Below, piece by piece: positions 50,963 to 61,700 of a stretch of DNA of 64,000 nucleotides. Position 1 is the first letter of the stretch, and the number at the start of each line of letters is the position of its first letter. Location: assembly GCA_019639175.1 (NCBI GenBank), contig JAHBSK010000012.1:50519-114518 (forward strand), read 5' to 3'. The stretch comes from Acidobacteriota bacterium (GTDB lineage Bacteria; Acidobacteriota; Blastocatellia; Pyrinomonadales; Pyrinomonadaceae). Both the position numbers and the translations under genes were made by a program. The notes under the pieces are model-generated. The model was not told where the DNA came from. It did not search any database and was given only the letters and a program-made list of their open reading frames with translations.

Positions 50963-51369
50963 TCGCTTTCGTGCTGTTTCAGATACAGTATGCCGTAGTA
51001 GTCATTTATTCCAATGACCATCCGGTCAAGCCAACCCAAGCGCCCAAGAATATTGCGTCCAATACCTTCCTCAGACATGAAATATATTGTTGAGTCGAAC
51101 TCAAAACCCTCTGTAGCCAGTGTTAAAGTGTGTCCGAATGTCAGGAAATTTCCCGTAACGGTGCTTACCAGTAATGGTTGTCCCGTCTCAACCTCGATAC
51201 CCAACTCCTGAGCAACATACCGCGTAAAGATACAATGCGAAGATACTGTATCGATCTTAGCGGGAGCCTGAACTACCACACTTCCCAGCTTTAATTCCAC
51301 GGTCATGGAAATTCCCGGAAGTCCCGGATCGTAGGCCACCGATCTGTCAAAAGAAATATCGAATGTCAT
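50959..51369 (-). CDS. Retropepsin-like protein with altered active site (Asp-Thr-Val)
   Basis: A 136-residue paralogue of the protein at 9925. Alignable blocks: PAKIDTVSSHCIFTRYVAQE against LAKVDTGADHCIFERHF, ELGIEVETGQPLLVSTVTGN, and RNILGRLGWLDRMVIGIND. The expected Gly after Asp40-Thr41 is Val42 (codon GTA), so catalysis is doubtful. The start ATG 51367-51369 overlaps the upstream stop (ATGA), and its own stop overlaps the next ATG. Thus three genes are joined by 4-base overlaps. Function unknown; it may act as a binding protein rather than a protease. Confidence 0.72.
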   Translation of the reverse strand: MTFDISFDRSVAYDPGLPGISMTVELKLGSVVVQAPAKIDTVSSHCIFTRYVAQELGIEVETGQPLLVSTVTGNFLTFGHTLTLATEGFEFDSTIYFMSEEGIGRNILGRLGWLDRMVIGINDYYGILYLKQHESE

Positions 51370-51743
51370 AACCATCCGCCGCAATATGCCTCCTCGCCCT
51401 CAGCGAGAATATAATGGAACAAATAACCTTTCGTGTCTTTTACTCCTTTTGCTTTTGCGGCAAAATGGGCGTCTCTGATCGTGCGTCCCGTTGCTATCAG
51501 CTTACCGTCCTTGAGAACAACATATTGTCCCGGATAAAGATGTGAGTTTTCCTTTACCCAAACAGTATTTGGATGGAGGACAAAGTCTTTCTTCTTTTCC
51601 TGCTTCTGTCCGTTCGATTTTGAACCGTTTGGTTTTGCTTCCTTGCGGACAGGCTCATTCAAACGGCGCAGAAACTCCGCTCGATCGGTTTCCGAAAGAG
51701 CATTCACTTTTTCCAATAATTCCTGAACCAGAACGGCTGCCAT
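51366..51743 (-). CDS. DUF5678-like protein, first gene of the second module
   Basis: A 125-residue protein. The N-terminal 50 residues are helical and charged (LLEKVNALSETDRAEFLRRL), then a Lys/Gln/Asn-rich linker (about 36-52), then the DUF5678-like core: NSHLYPGQYVVLKDGKLIAT, GRTIRDAHFAAKAKGVKDTK and a terminal CGGWL. The core pairs with that of the protein at 9596, which ends FGGW. It is the first gene in a minus-strand operon of three overlapping genes. Function unknown. Confidence 0.7.
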   Translation of the reverse strand: MAAVLVQELLEKVNALSETDRAEFLRRLNEPVRKEAKPNGSKSNGQKQEKKKDFVLHPNTVWVKENSHLYPGQYVVLKDGKLIATGRTIRDAHFAAKAKGVKDTKGYLFHYILAEGEEAYCGGWL

Positions 51744-51830
51744 TTTCTAAACCTCCAGACACCACATTATAACACGAAGGCACTTAGGATTCTTTGAAGA
51801 AATTGTCAGGAACAGTTTAGCGGCTCAGTC

Positions 51831-52040
51831 TGGGGAGCAGACGATATATCGGTAGCTACAGGGGGAGCAGAGCGGAACCTGTAGTAAAAGTCAACCAATA
51901 CGCTAAGCCTGTGAAACAGGCGAAATGAATCAATATGCCGCGTGTTCCACACGCTTGCCGAATGATTTTTCGTTTTCTACAGGTTTCGCTTCGCTGCACC
52001 TGTAGCTATTACTATTGCCGTCTGTTCCGCAGACTCTTTA
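51831..52040. repeat. Cluster of small hairpins beside the Y1-like module
   Basis: Two facing copies of a 'gtagctacagg ... cctgtag' unit (about 51871-51900 and 51980-52012), with three short hairpins between and after: CCTGTGAAACAGG, CGTGTTCCACACG and GTCTGTTCCGCAGAC. The gap 51744-52051 otherwise has no gene. The design is like REP/BIME clusters, which are typically mobilised by Y1 (RAYT) enzymes; an inactive-looking relative is encoded 0.9 kb away. Confidence 0.55.
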
Positions 52041-52051
52041 TTGGCTGATAA

Positions 52052-54031
52052 TCATGCTTTTGAGGCATTGCTCAGGATCTGCTCCACATCCGCAAGATCG
52101 CTCGTTATCCGCATCCTCGGCAGGCTTTCCAGGAATGTGCGGCCGTAGGGTTTTGTGCGGATGCGCGGGTCGAGTATGGCGATGACGCCTCGGTCGCTGC
52201 GGCTGCGGATGAGGCGGCCGATGCCTTGTTTGAGCGTGATGACCGCTTGCGGGACGCTGTAATCCATGAATGAGCGTCCGCCGTTGTCGTCGATGAATTT
52301 GCTGCGGGCGGCGACAAGCGGATCGCTCGGAACGGCAAAGGGAAGTTTGTCTATTATCACGCACGAAAGCTGCTCGCCCTGAACGTCCACACCCTGCCAA
52401 AAGCTCGAAGTGGCAAAAAGAACGGCGTGCGGCGTTTCACGAAAGCGTTCTATCAGAGCGGCTTTTGATGTAGAGCCTTGAACGAAGCATGGGTAATTCA
52501 CACGCGATGAAACCAGTTCGTAAAGCGTGTTCATTGAAAAATTGCTTGTGCAAAGCACGAACGCGCGGCCTTCGGTCACGTGGAGCAGTTTTACGATCTC
52601 GCCCGCTGCCATCTGTGAGAACTCTGCGGAACGCGGATCGGGCATCGCTTTGGGCAGATAAAGCACCGCCTGTTTTTCGTAATCGAACGACGAACGAGCG
52701 GTAAAGCTCCTTGTGTTCGCGGCATCCAGGCCCAGCCGTTCGCGGACAAAATTAAATGAACCGGCAGCAGAAAGCGTCGCCGAGGTCAAAATGCAGCTTT
52801 CCACCTTGTCAAAGAGTTTTTCTCGCAGCAGTTCTGAAACATCAACGGGCGACGCGTGCATATACACGCCTTTTCCGCGCCGTTCCAGCCAGTAAACAAA
52901 ATTCGTTTCGGTCTGTGAAACGATGAACTCCATATCGAACCGCGCCTGCCGCGTCCTCCGCAAAAGGCTTTCTGCCTCGGCCATCTCGTTCGCAAATTTT
53001 TCCAGCACGGTTTCCAGTGTCCCAAGAGCGTTATCAAGCGCCGCATAAGCCTCGCCAAGCGGCGTCGCCTGTGAAGTCCCGCTCGATGTCCGGTTGTAGA
53101 AAACGTCCCTGACCAGCGGATATCGCCCCTCGTTCCTTGCCTGTGAAAATCTGAGCCAGAACTGCTCTGAAAGCCCCATGATCCTCGCCGCAACCTTTGT
53201 AAGGTCACGCGTGCTAAGCGGGTCATGGATCGGCAGGCTGTCGGTGTCGCGGGCAAGCTCGTCAAGCTGAAAATTCGACACCTCAAAGCCGAAATAGTCC
53301 GCCGCGATGTCTTCTATCAGGTGAGCCTCATCAAATATGACCGCACCATAATCAGGTATCACCTTGCCGAACTGGTTGCCGCGAACGCTCAGGTCGGCAA
53401 AGAAAAGGTGATGATTGACCACGACAATGTCGGCGCTGTCGGCGCGGTTTCGCATTCGCGTAATAAAGCACGGATCGAAGTCGGGACATTTTTGCCCGAT
53501 GCAGACCTCGCCGCGTGCGTTTATGCGGTTCCAGAACGATATGTTCTCAGGCAGATCGGCCAGTTCGCGGCGGTCGCCTGTGTCGGTCTCGGGCATCCAT
53601 CGGCTGATCTTTCGGAAATGATCCATCTGGTCAAGGCCGTCAAGAATCGGCTGATGCTCCGCCTTGTGGACACGATAGATACAGGCATAGTTTGACCGTC
53701 CTTTCATATACGAGGCCGAAAATTTTGCGGGCAGTATCTTTTTCAGGAAAGGTATGTCCTTTTCCATCAGTTGTTCCTGCAAATTCTTTGTCCCGGTCGA
53801 AATGACGATGCGCTTTTTCTGGCTCAATGACGCAGCTATCGCCGGAACCAGATATGCCATCGTTTTGCCCGTTCCGGTGCCTGCCTCGACGATCAGGTGC
53901 TTGCGGTCGGCAAATGCCCGCCCGATCTCTTCGGCCATTTTGATCTGTTCCTGCCTGTGCTCATAATTCTCGTGATTTCGAGAAATTAGCCCCGACGGCC
54001 CAAAAACGCTGCTGATAAGGTCTTCACTCAT
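52052..54031 (-). CDS. ATP-dependent DNA helicase, DinG/XPD family
   Basis: A 659-residue superfamily 2 helicase, 5'-3'. Walker A is AGTGTGKT (residues 50-57) and DEAH lies at 234-237 in VIFDEAHLIED. Four cysteines for an iron-sulfur cluster are present: Cys117 (SNYACIYR), Cys177, Cys182 and Cys188 (GEVCIGQKCPDFDPC). The C-terminal motifs are FATSSFWQGVDVQGEQL and QAVITLKQGIGRLIRS. It unwinds R-loops and repair intermediates. Normal length for the short DinG type without an exonuclease domain. Confidence 0.9.
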   Translation of the reverse strand: MSEDLISSVFGPSGLISRNHENYEHRQEQIKMAEEIGRAFADRKHLIVEAGTGTGKTMAYLVPAIAASLSQKKRIVISTGTKNLQEQLMEKDIPFLKKILPAKFSASYMKGRSNYACIYRVHKAEHQPILDGLDQMDHFRKISRWMPETDTGDRRELADLPENISFWNRINARGEVCIGQKCPDFDPCFITRMRNRADSADIVVVNHHLFFADLSVRGNQFGKVIPDYGAVIFDEAHLIEDIAADYFGFEVSNFQLDELARDTDSLPIHDPLSTRDLTKVAARIMGLSEQFWLRFSQARNEGRYPLVRDVFYNRTSSGTSQATPLGEAYAALDNALGTLETVLEKFANEMAEAESLLRRTRQARFDMEFIVSQTETNFVYWLERRGKGVYMHASPVDVSELLREKLFDKVESCILTSATLSAAGSFNFVRERLGLDAANTRSFTARSSFDYEKQAVLYLPKAMPDPRSAEFSQMAAGEIVKLLHVTEGRAFVLCTSNFSMNTLYELVSSRVNYPCFVQGSTSKAALIERFRETPHAVLFATSSFWQGVDVQGEQLSCVIIDKLPFAVPSDPLVAARSKFIDDNGGRSFMDYSVPQAVITLKQGIGRLIRSRSDRGVIAILDPRIRTKPYGRTFLESLPRMRITSDLADVEQILSNASKA

Positions 54032-54350
54032 GCAAAGGTATTATTTGTTGACACTCCAAACGCCTTTTAGTAAAACATATTGAGACTTGCTTAACTTAGG
54101 CTTGTTCATTCGAACAGATTGCCACCCACGTCCATTGGCCGATCATAATATTTGTCGACGGTTCGTAAAAGGTGCAGGATAACATTGTAGTTTTATTGCC
54201 CGTTCGTGTCGAAAGCGTTTGAATGACACTGAGCGTGTGAGTTTGTCCGATAAACCTCTTCGTGTCGACTGCCCGCCGGCCCGGAGGAGCTTTTCCATGC
54301 GGAAATGATCGTTCGCCCATAAATTGATGTCGTTAAGGAAACAGTTTAAT
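54032..54350. other. Leader region of the first M36 peptidase gene
   Basis: About 320 bases. It holds a good plus-strand promoter (54048-54076) right after the divergent helicase start, then about 265 bases of probable 5' untranslated RNA with no gene I trust, and the ribosome site AAGGA about 10 bases before ATG 54351. No known riboswitch fold is evident. Confidence 0.45.
54048..54076 (+). promoter_or_regulatory. Sigma70-like promoter before the first M36 gene
   Basis: TTGACA (54048-54053), 17-base spacer, TAAAAC (54071-54076). The start would be near 54083, leaving a leader of about 268 bases. Confidence 0.5.
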
Positions 54351-57300
54351 ATGAAATACCCCCATAAAGCCCGTGCTGCCCAAAAAGGCTTGTTCACACT
54401 TCTCTCTCTTGTTCTTGTTGCTGCTCTGGCGGTCATTCCCGCATGGGTCTCTGTCGGGGCCGGTGATGAACGATCCGCAAAAAGTCCAGTTCAGGATAAC
54501 AGCGGTCATTCCCACGGCCTGCCTAATTTTGATATTCGGTCTGACAAGCCGTCGTATGAAAAACTGATGAGCCTAAGGCTTCGGAGCGGTGTCGATGCCG
54601 CAGCCGTTGCCGACATGCGCGACACAATGGCTGCTGCCGAAACACAGCTTAAAGAAAAGGTTCCGCAGCTTGAAGTTGTCTATAACCGTCATCTCAGAAC
54701 CCCCGAACTGATCACTCCGTCGGTCAAACATGGAAAAGCATTTCTGACAGATGCTTCGCCAATGAGGCGCACGGACATTCTGCGCCGCTTTTTGAACGAG
54801 AACAGTGCCCTGGTCGGTCTTTCCGGCGGGCAGATGGGGCAGTTGAAAGAGTTTTCCGATTATTCCAATCCCGAAGGTGAACTGGCATTTGTCGAGATGG
54901 AGCAGGAGATCGACGGAATAATGGTATTTCGCGGCGGGGTCAAAGCAGGTTTTAACCGGCAAGGACAGATCATCCGTGTCATAAACAACATTGCTCCCGG
55001 CCTTGATGCGGGCTTGCTGTCAAAGGATTTTGGCGACCCGACGCAGGCGGTCAACGCTGCCTATCAGCACATAAACGCCGATCCCGGCCTGCTGCCGAGA
55101 ATGGACAATGCCGTATCAGACGACAGCAAGGCTGTATTTGGGGAAGGCGACAGGGCAACGACCGCGCAAAAGGTCTATTTTCCGACCGAGCCTGGTGTGG
55201 CGGTTCCGGCGTGGCTAGTCCTGATATGGCAGCCGGTCGATGCATATTATGTTGTCGTTGACGCAAACTCAGGCATGATGCTCTGGCGAAAGAACATAAC
55301 CGAGCATCAGTCACAGCTCGCGACATATAATGTTTATGCAAACCCCAATGCAATGATCAACCTTGCCGAAAGTCCCGCACCATTGACGCCGGGGCCGGTC
55401 GATCCGAACACCGGCACGCAAGGCTCGCTGCTTACACGGACGAACATAACTCTTGTCGGTAATGAAGGATTGTATTCATTCAACAATAACGGATGGATCA
55501 CCAACGACAACAATACTACTGACGGCAATAATGTAGAGGCAGGATTGGACCTTACATCTCCTGACGGCATTGACGCCGGGACCCAGGCCGTCGGCGATCC
55601 GAACAGGGTATTTTCTTCCGCATGGAATCCGCCTCCGGGAAACCCGGCTCCGGGCGATGCTCCTTCACACGCCGAATCCAGACGCGGTGCCGTCATTCAG
55701 ATGTTCTATGCGATGAACCGCTATCATGACGAACTGTACAGGCTTGGGTTTACTGAGGCGGCAAGGAATTTTCAGCACAACAATTTTGGCAGAGGCGGAG
55801 TTCAGGGAGACAGAATATCAGCCGAAGGGCAGGACAGTTCTTCAACGAACAACGCAAATTTCGGTACAGGCATGGATGGCGTTCGCGGACGTATGCAGAT
55901 GTTCGTTTTTACACCGCCGACGCCGCAGCGTGACGGCACGGCCGATATGGACATCATGCTCCATGAGGTGACACACGGCACATCGAACCGCCTGCACGGA
56001 AACGCTCTCGGCCTTGGCGATGACATGTCGCGCGGCATGGGCGAAGGATGGTCGGATTTCTATGCTCACGCTCTGCTCTCTGAACCGAGCGATCCGATCG
56101 ACGGTGTTTATTCGACCGGCGGATATGCTTTGCTTCAGGGTTTTAACGCTATCGGCACAAGGAACTATTATTACGGCATTCGCCGCTTTCCTAAGGCGAT
56201 AATGTCCTCGACCGGCGGCCCGAATAACCGTCCGCACAATCCGCTGACCTTTGCCGACATCGATCAAACCCAGATGAGTTTGTCCGACGGTGCCTTTCCG
56301 GTAATGACCGGCCCGCATGTTTCGACCACAGCAGATCAGGTACACGCCGCGGGCGAGGTTTGGAGCACCGCTTTGTGGGAAGTGCGAGCAAAGTTTGTTC
56401 AAAGGCTCGGCTGGGAGGTCGGTAATCGCCGCATTCTTCAGTATGTTACTGACGGAATGAAAATAAATCCCTTCGAGCCGTCTTTCATCGAGGCTCGTGA
56501 TTCGATACTCATAGCCGCAATTGCCGGAGGCACCGCCGAAGATGTCAGGGACGTTTGGACAGGATTCGCTATTCGAGGAATGGGAGCCGGGGCAAGCGTG
56601 CAGCATCGCGGCGGATACAGCGTCGGCGGAACGGGAACCACGCGTGTGACCGAATCATTCGACTTGCCGAATCTGACCCAGACGACCCCGATATCCGTTA
56701 TTGACACCGCCGGCAACAACAATGGTTACGCTGAGCCGGGGGAAAACGTCAAACTGCTCATAGCGCTGGGCAATCGCACCGGCTGGGACGCAACAGGAGT
56801 CACGCTGAGTATTGAGAATGGCGGCTCGGCTGACTATGGCACGATCCCGCACGATTCCGGCGCAGGGCATGAAGTTGATTTCACCGTGCCGGACACCGTT
56901 CCGTGCGGCGGAGCGTTGGAAATAACGCTGAACGTCAACAGCAGTCTTGGGCCTGTGACATTTACACGGACTTTGTTCATCGGCGTTCCTCAGACAACTC
57001 TGGAAGAGGATTTTGACGACAGCTCTTCTATTCCTGACGGCTGGACTGCTACATCTGTTGCGGGCGGCCCTAATTTTGTAGTATCTTCCGCCCGTTCCCA
57101 CACCGCCCCGAATGCGATGTTTGCCCTTGAACCTTCCACGGTAGGCGGCGGATCTGATCTGACATCGCCGTCTATTCCCATCAGCGCTCCTGCGGCTCAA
57201 CTCAGTTTTCATCACTGGTTTGCCACCGAGGACGGATGGGACGGAGCGGTTCTTGAGATCAGTATCGGTGACGGGCCGTTTCAGGATATTCTCGCGGCGG

Positions 57301-58382
57301 GCGGTAAGTTCCAGTCAAATGGATACACAGGCCTTATCAGAGCCGGAACGAATAACCCGCTTTCGAACCGGGACGGTTGGGAAGGGAATTCAGGCGGCTT
57401 TATCGAAACTCGTGTCCAACTGCCCTCATCGGCGAACGGACAGAACATTCGGCTGAGGTGGCGAACCGGCTCTGACAACAACACGGTCGTTCGCGGCTGG
57501 GACGTGGACACCATCAAGGTGACCGGTTCCTATTCCTGTCCCTACGAACCGCAGCCCGGCATCAGCCGTGCAAGAGCGGATTTTGACGGCGACGGAAAAA
57601 CGGACATTTCTATCTTTCGACCGTCAACCAGCCTCTGGTATCTCGAGCGTTCCACTGAGGGACTGGCGGGCGTGCTGTTCGGGCTGGCCAGCGACATCAT
57701 TGTTCCCGGCGACTATGACGGTGACGGCAAAACGGACGTCGCGGTCTATCGGCCTTCGACGGGCGTTTGGTATCTTCTTCGCTCGACCGAAGATTTCGGA
57801 ACCGTGCAATTTGGCGAGCCTGGCGACATTCCGGTTCCCGCCGACTATGACGGAGACGGAAGGACGGACTTTGCGACCTACAGGCCGTCTAACGGCAGAT
57901 GGTATATCTGGAGAAGCACCGGCGGACAGACATCCGTTACATTCGGGGCCGCTGCCGATCTTCCGGTTCCGGGCGATTACGATGGCGACGGAAAGGCGGA
58001 CATCGCCATTTTCCGCAACGGCAACTGGTGGATACTGAAAAGTTCGACGAACACCAATATCGTGGTCACGTTCGGGTTTGGTACCGACAAGCCTGTCAAT
58101 GCAGATTATGACGGCGACGGAGCGGATGATGTCGCGGTCTTTCGCCCGAGCAACGGCGTCTGGTACATCTTCAGAAGCGGCGACGGCGGTGTAAGCTATG
58201 TCCAGTTCGGTATGAACGGCGATCTTCCGGTTCCGGGTGATTACGACGGTGACGGCAAGTCCGATCCGGCGATCTTTAGAAACGGGACGTGGTGGATAAA
58301 CCGCTCGACCGGCGGCCACTCCGCTCATCCGTTCGGATTTGGCGATGATCGCCCTGCTCCTGCGGCGTATCTGCCAAGATGA
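54351..58382 (+). CDS. Secreted M36 (fungalysin-like) metallopeptidase with C-terminal FG-GAP repeats
   Basis: A 1343-residue exported zinc endopeptidase. I start at ATG 54351 (AAGGA upstream; signal LFTLLSLVLVAALAVIPAWV). Residues about 60-300 form the FTP/PepSY-like propeptide. The catalytic domain has HEVTHG (His538, Glu539, His542) and GMGEGWSDF with the third ligand Glu565, as in fungalysins. Then come a cohesin/jelly-roll-like beta part (about 780-1070) and six FG-GAP/VCBS repeats, each with a loop such as DYDGDGKTDVAVYRP. The same repeats form the whole protein at 21977. It likely degrades extracellular protein; the repeats may hold it to the surface. A terminator follows. Confidence 0.92.
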   Translation: MKYPHKARAAQKGLFTLLSLVLVAALAVIPAWVSVGAGDERSAKSPVQDNSGHSHGLPNFDIRSDKPSYEKLMSLRLRSGVDAAAVADMRDTMAAAETQLKEKVPQLEVVYNRHLRTPELITPSVKHGKAFLTDASPMRRTDILRRFLNENSALVGLSGGQMGQLKEFSDYSNPEGELAFVEMEQEIDGIMVFRGGVKAGFNRQGQIIRVINNIAPGLDAGLLSKDFGDPTQAVNAAYQHINADPGLLPRMDNAVSDDSKAVFGEGDRATTAQKVYFPTEPGVAVPAWLVLIWQPVDAYYVVVDANSGMMLWRKNITEHQSQLATYNVYANPNAMINLAESPAPLTPGPVDPNTGTQGSLLTRTNITLVGNEGLYSFNNNGWITNDNNTTDGNNVEAGLDLTSPDGIDAGTQAVGDPNRVFSSAWNPPPGNPAPGDAPSHAESRRGAVIQMFYAMNRYHDELYRLGFTEAARNFQHNNFGRGGVQGDRISAEGQDSSSTNNANFGTGMDGVRGRMQMFVFTPPTPQRDGTADMDIMLHEVTHGTSNRLHGNALGLGDDMSRGMGEGWSDFYAHALLSEPSDPIDGVYSTGGYALLQGFNAIGTRNYYYGIRRFPKAIMSSTGGPNNRPHNPLTFADIDQTQMSLSDGAFPVMTGPHVSTTADQVHAAGEVWSTALWEVRAKFVQRLGWEVGNRRILQYVTDGMKINPFEPSFIEARDSILIAAIAGGTAEDVRDVWTGFAIRGMGAGASVQHRGGYSVGGTGTTRVTESFDLPNLTQTTPISVIDTAGNNNGYAEPGENVKLLIALGNRTGWDATGVTLSIENGGSADYGTIPHDSGAGHEVDFTVPDTVPCGGALEITLNVNSSLGPVTFTRTLFIGVPQTTLEEDFDDSSSIPDGWTATSVAGGPNFVVSSARSHTAPNAMFALEPSTVGGGSDLTSPSIPISAPAAQLSFHHWFATEDGWDGAVLEISIGDGPFQDILAAGGKFQSNGYTGLIRAGTNNPLSNRDGWEGNSGGFIETRVQLPSSANGQNIRLRWRTGSDNNTVVRGWDVDTIKVTGSYSCPYEPQPGISRARADFDGDGKTDISIFRPSTSLWYLERSTEGLAGVLFGLASDIIVPGDYDGDGKTDVAVYRPSTGVWYLLRSTEDFGTVQFGEPGDIPVPADYDGDGRTDFATYRPSNGRWYIWRSTGGQTSVTFGAAADLPVPGDYDGDGKADIAIFRNGNWWILKSSTNTNIVVTFGFGTDKPVNADYDGDGADDVAVFRPSNGVWYIFRSGDGGVSYVQFGMNGDLPVPGDYDGDGKSDPAIFRNGTWWINRSTGGHSAHPFGFGDDRPAPAAYLPR

Positions 58383-58408
58383 TCCGATCCGGGAATCATC
58401 GGCATCAA

Positions 58409-58442
58409 CGGGCGGGTCTTTGACGGTTCCGTCCGTTTTTTT
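58409..58442 (+). terminator. Terminator of the first M36 gene
   Basis: Stem CGGGCGG/CCGTCCG (one G-U pair; 58409-58415 and 58429-58435) followed by TTTTTTTG. It lies 27 bases after the stop codon. Confidence 0.8.
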
Positions 58443-58481
58443 GCTCTTTTCATTAATGTCCTCCGTTTATGTCATCATAAA

Positions 58482-58510
58482 TTGACGTGACACCAGGATT
58501 CTGGTATAAC
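58482..58510 (+). promoter_or_regulatory. Sigma70-like promoter before the second M36 gene
   Basis: TTGACG (58482-58487), 17-base spacer, TATAAC (58505-58510): 5 of 6 matches in each box. The start would be near 58517, leaving about 222 bases of leader to ATG 58739. The rest of 58383-58738 has no gene I trust. Confidence 0.65.
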
Positions 58511-58738
58511 CTTAGGACATATTTCACAGTCGGCTATCCAGGGGCGGTCATGCTTCCCACTGAAATGTCCGGCCAGAAAAACGTTCACTCTTTGTTTTTG
58601 CAGTCTGTTGCAAGGCAACGTTACTTTATTTCTCATCTTTGTTGATCCTGTCCTGGTTTTTTTGGGGCTTGTTTTATTCTGTCCATCTCCGGTGATGGGC
58701 TATTCGCAATATTGCACAGCTTTTAAGGAGGGCTTTAA

Positions 58739-61700
58739 ATGGAAAACACTTCGCTCAGAGGGACTCGGAGGAGTCTTATCGCTGTATTGTGCGTTCTCGG
58801 ACTTCTTGTGGTCCTTACGCTGATACCCACACAGTTTAATTGGGAAGTGAGCAGTCAGGGCGGCGATGCCCGCACCACTGTTCCCACCCACGAGGGCGGC
58901 CTTGATAATTACGACGTAAGATCAGGTGCCGGAAAGGAAGGACACTCCGGTCTGCTCAGGATCCGTGAGTCAGCCGGAAAGGACGCGGCTAATGTCGCGG
59001 ACATAAGGGACGGTTTTGTTCGCGGGGAAGATGCCCTGCGGCAGAAGGTTCCGACGCTTAAGGTTGAATACAGCGAAAATTTGCGGAACGCTGAGATCAT
59101 AAGCCCGGATGTCAAAAAGGGACGTGCCTTTCTGACAGCGCCGGGCAACGGCGACCGCGTCGGCACATTGCGAAACTTTCTCCGTGAGAACAGTTCGCTC
59201 GTTGGCGTCAGCAGCGATCAGGTCAGCAGGCTGAAAGTGGCAGCGGACTATACAAATCCCGACGGGAATCTCTCTTTTGTTCATTTGGAACAGGAGATCG
59301 GAGGCGTCCCCGTTTTTCAGGGCGAAGTAAAAGCAGGCTTTACCAGACAGGGAGAGATCGTGCGGGTCATCAATAACCTCGCACCCGCCCTCGATTACAA
59401 TTCTCTTGCGGCAACAGCCGATTTTGGCGACCCGTATCGTGCGGTCGTCAGTGCCGCAAAACATACCAATGTTGATCTCGGCGGCGTCGATGTGAGGCGA
59501 AATGACTCGCTTTCTTCGGCAAACAAGGTCGTTTTCGGTTCCGGCGATTGGGCCACGACAGCCGAGAGGATGTATTTCCCGACCGAGCCGGGGATCGCGG
59601 TTCCCGCATGGCGTGTTCTTATCTGGCAGCCCGGCGACACTTATTATGTGATAGTGGACGGCCGTGACGGAGCTATGCTCTGGCGAAAGAACATCACCGA
59701 CCATCAGACACAGTCGGCAACTTTCCAGGTCTATCGCAATGCCGCGTCGATGATCGACGTTGCTGACAGCCCTGCTCCGCTTTCACCCGGACCGACAGAC
59801 CCGGCAAGCGGAACGCAAGGTTCTCTTCTTACGCGTCAGAATATTACTCTGATAGGCAATGAAGGGCCATATACATTCGTCCAGAACGGATGGATAAATG
59901 ATGGTGCCAACGGCACCGATGGCAATTTTGTTGAGGCCGGCATTGACCGCGATGGAACAAATGGCGTTGACGCCATTCAGATGGGTGACACCGCGTGTCC
60001 CGGAGCCGGATGCCGCGTTTTCACCTCCACATGGAATCCGCCTCCGGGCAACCCTGCCCCTGGCGACGATCCGCTTGATGCACAGGCACAGCGCGGTGCG
60101 GTCATCCAGATGTTCTATGTGATGAACCGTTATCAGGCCGAAATGTATAGCCTTGGTTTTACCGAAGCTGCAAGGAATTTTCAGCACGTTAACTTTACCG
60201 GACAGGGTGCTCAGAATGACCGCGTTTCGGCTGAGGGCCAGGACAGTGCCAGCACCAATAATGCTAATTTCGGCACACCCGCTGATGGCGGCCGTGGCCG
60301 TATGCAGATGTTTCTGTGGACCGGCCCAACACCGGACTATGACGGTACGGCAGATGCCGAGGTCATTATCCATGAGGTTACTCACGGGCTTTCAAACCGC
60401 CTTCACGGCAATGCGGGAGGGCTGAACTCCAATATGGCCGGTGGAATGGGCGAAGGCTGGTCAGATTTTTATGCCCTGGCAATGCTTTCAGAGCCGGATG
60501 ACCCGATCGATGGCGTCTATTCCGTGGGCGGTTATGCGACATACCTCATAACCGGCGGCTTTACCGGAAACTATTATTACGGTATTCGCCGATACCCGAG
60601 GTCGATCATAACCTCGACCGGCGGTGCCAATAACATGCCGCACAACGCATACAGGTTCAGCGACTTGAACGCGGGCTGTGGTTCGCGGTTTACCAACACA
60701 AATTTTGCCTACGCCCGCGGGCCGGTTGGCAGTGCGACCTGCGATCAGGTCCATAATGGTGGTGAGATATGGAGCACGGCCCTTTGGGAAGTGCGTGCCA
60801 AGTTGGTCCAGCGTCTTGGATGGGAAGTTGGCAACCGTAAGATGCTGCAGCTCGTTACTGACGGCATGAAGCTTTCTCCTATCACTCCGACATTTCTTAC
60901 AGGGCGTGACGCCATCATAGCAGCGGCGGAGGCAAGTTCCCTCGCTCCTGAGGCCGAATTGGACGTTGCCGATATGTGGGCAGGTTTCGCCGCCCGCGGC
61001 ATGGGCTACAGCGCCAGCATCCAGTCAGTCAGCCCCGCATCCGTGACCGACGGCTTTGATCTGCCCAATGTCCAACTTGCGGATCCGTTCATAGTAAGCG
61101 ATGCTCCCGGCGACGGAGACGGTTATCCCGAATCCGGCGAGGATCTGATGCTTACTATCTCGGTTGCCAATAATACGGGCGGGGAAGTAGCTAATGTTCA
61201 GGTTACTGTGGCCGGCGGATCACCGGTCAGCTATGGAACTATACCCCATGGCTCTGTTGTGACTCACGAAATTCCATACACAGTTCCGGGTGAATCTGTG
61301 TGCGGAAGCATGCACGAGGTTGAGATAGGTCTAAGCAGTGATGTTGCAACGACCTCGACATCGCGATCATTCCGTCTTGGTGTGCCGGGAGTCGGCGGTT
61401 CATCCCAGAATTTTGACGGTGTGACTTCACCCGCATTGCCGGCCGGATGGGAGAGTGTTATGTTAAGCGGAACAGCCAACAATTGGACTACCGCAACCAC
61501 TCAGTCGAATTCTGCCCCAAATGCGGCATTTGCTGCTGATATATCATCATTGAGCGATTCAACACTTCAGGTTGCTGCTCAAATTACATCGTCAACTGCA
61601 CAACTTGCTTTCAAGAACAGATACCAGACCGAATCCAATTTTGATGGTGCCGTGCTTGAATATTCGACAGACGGCGAGGAATGGGTCGATGTTTGCCCGA

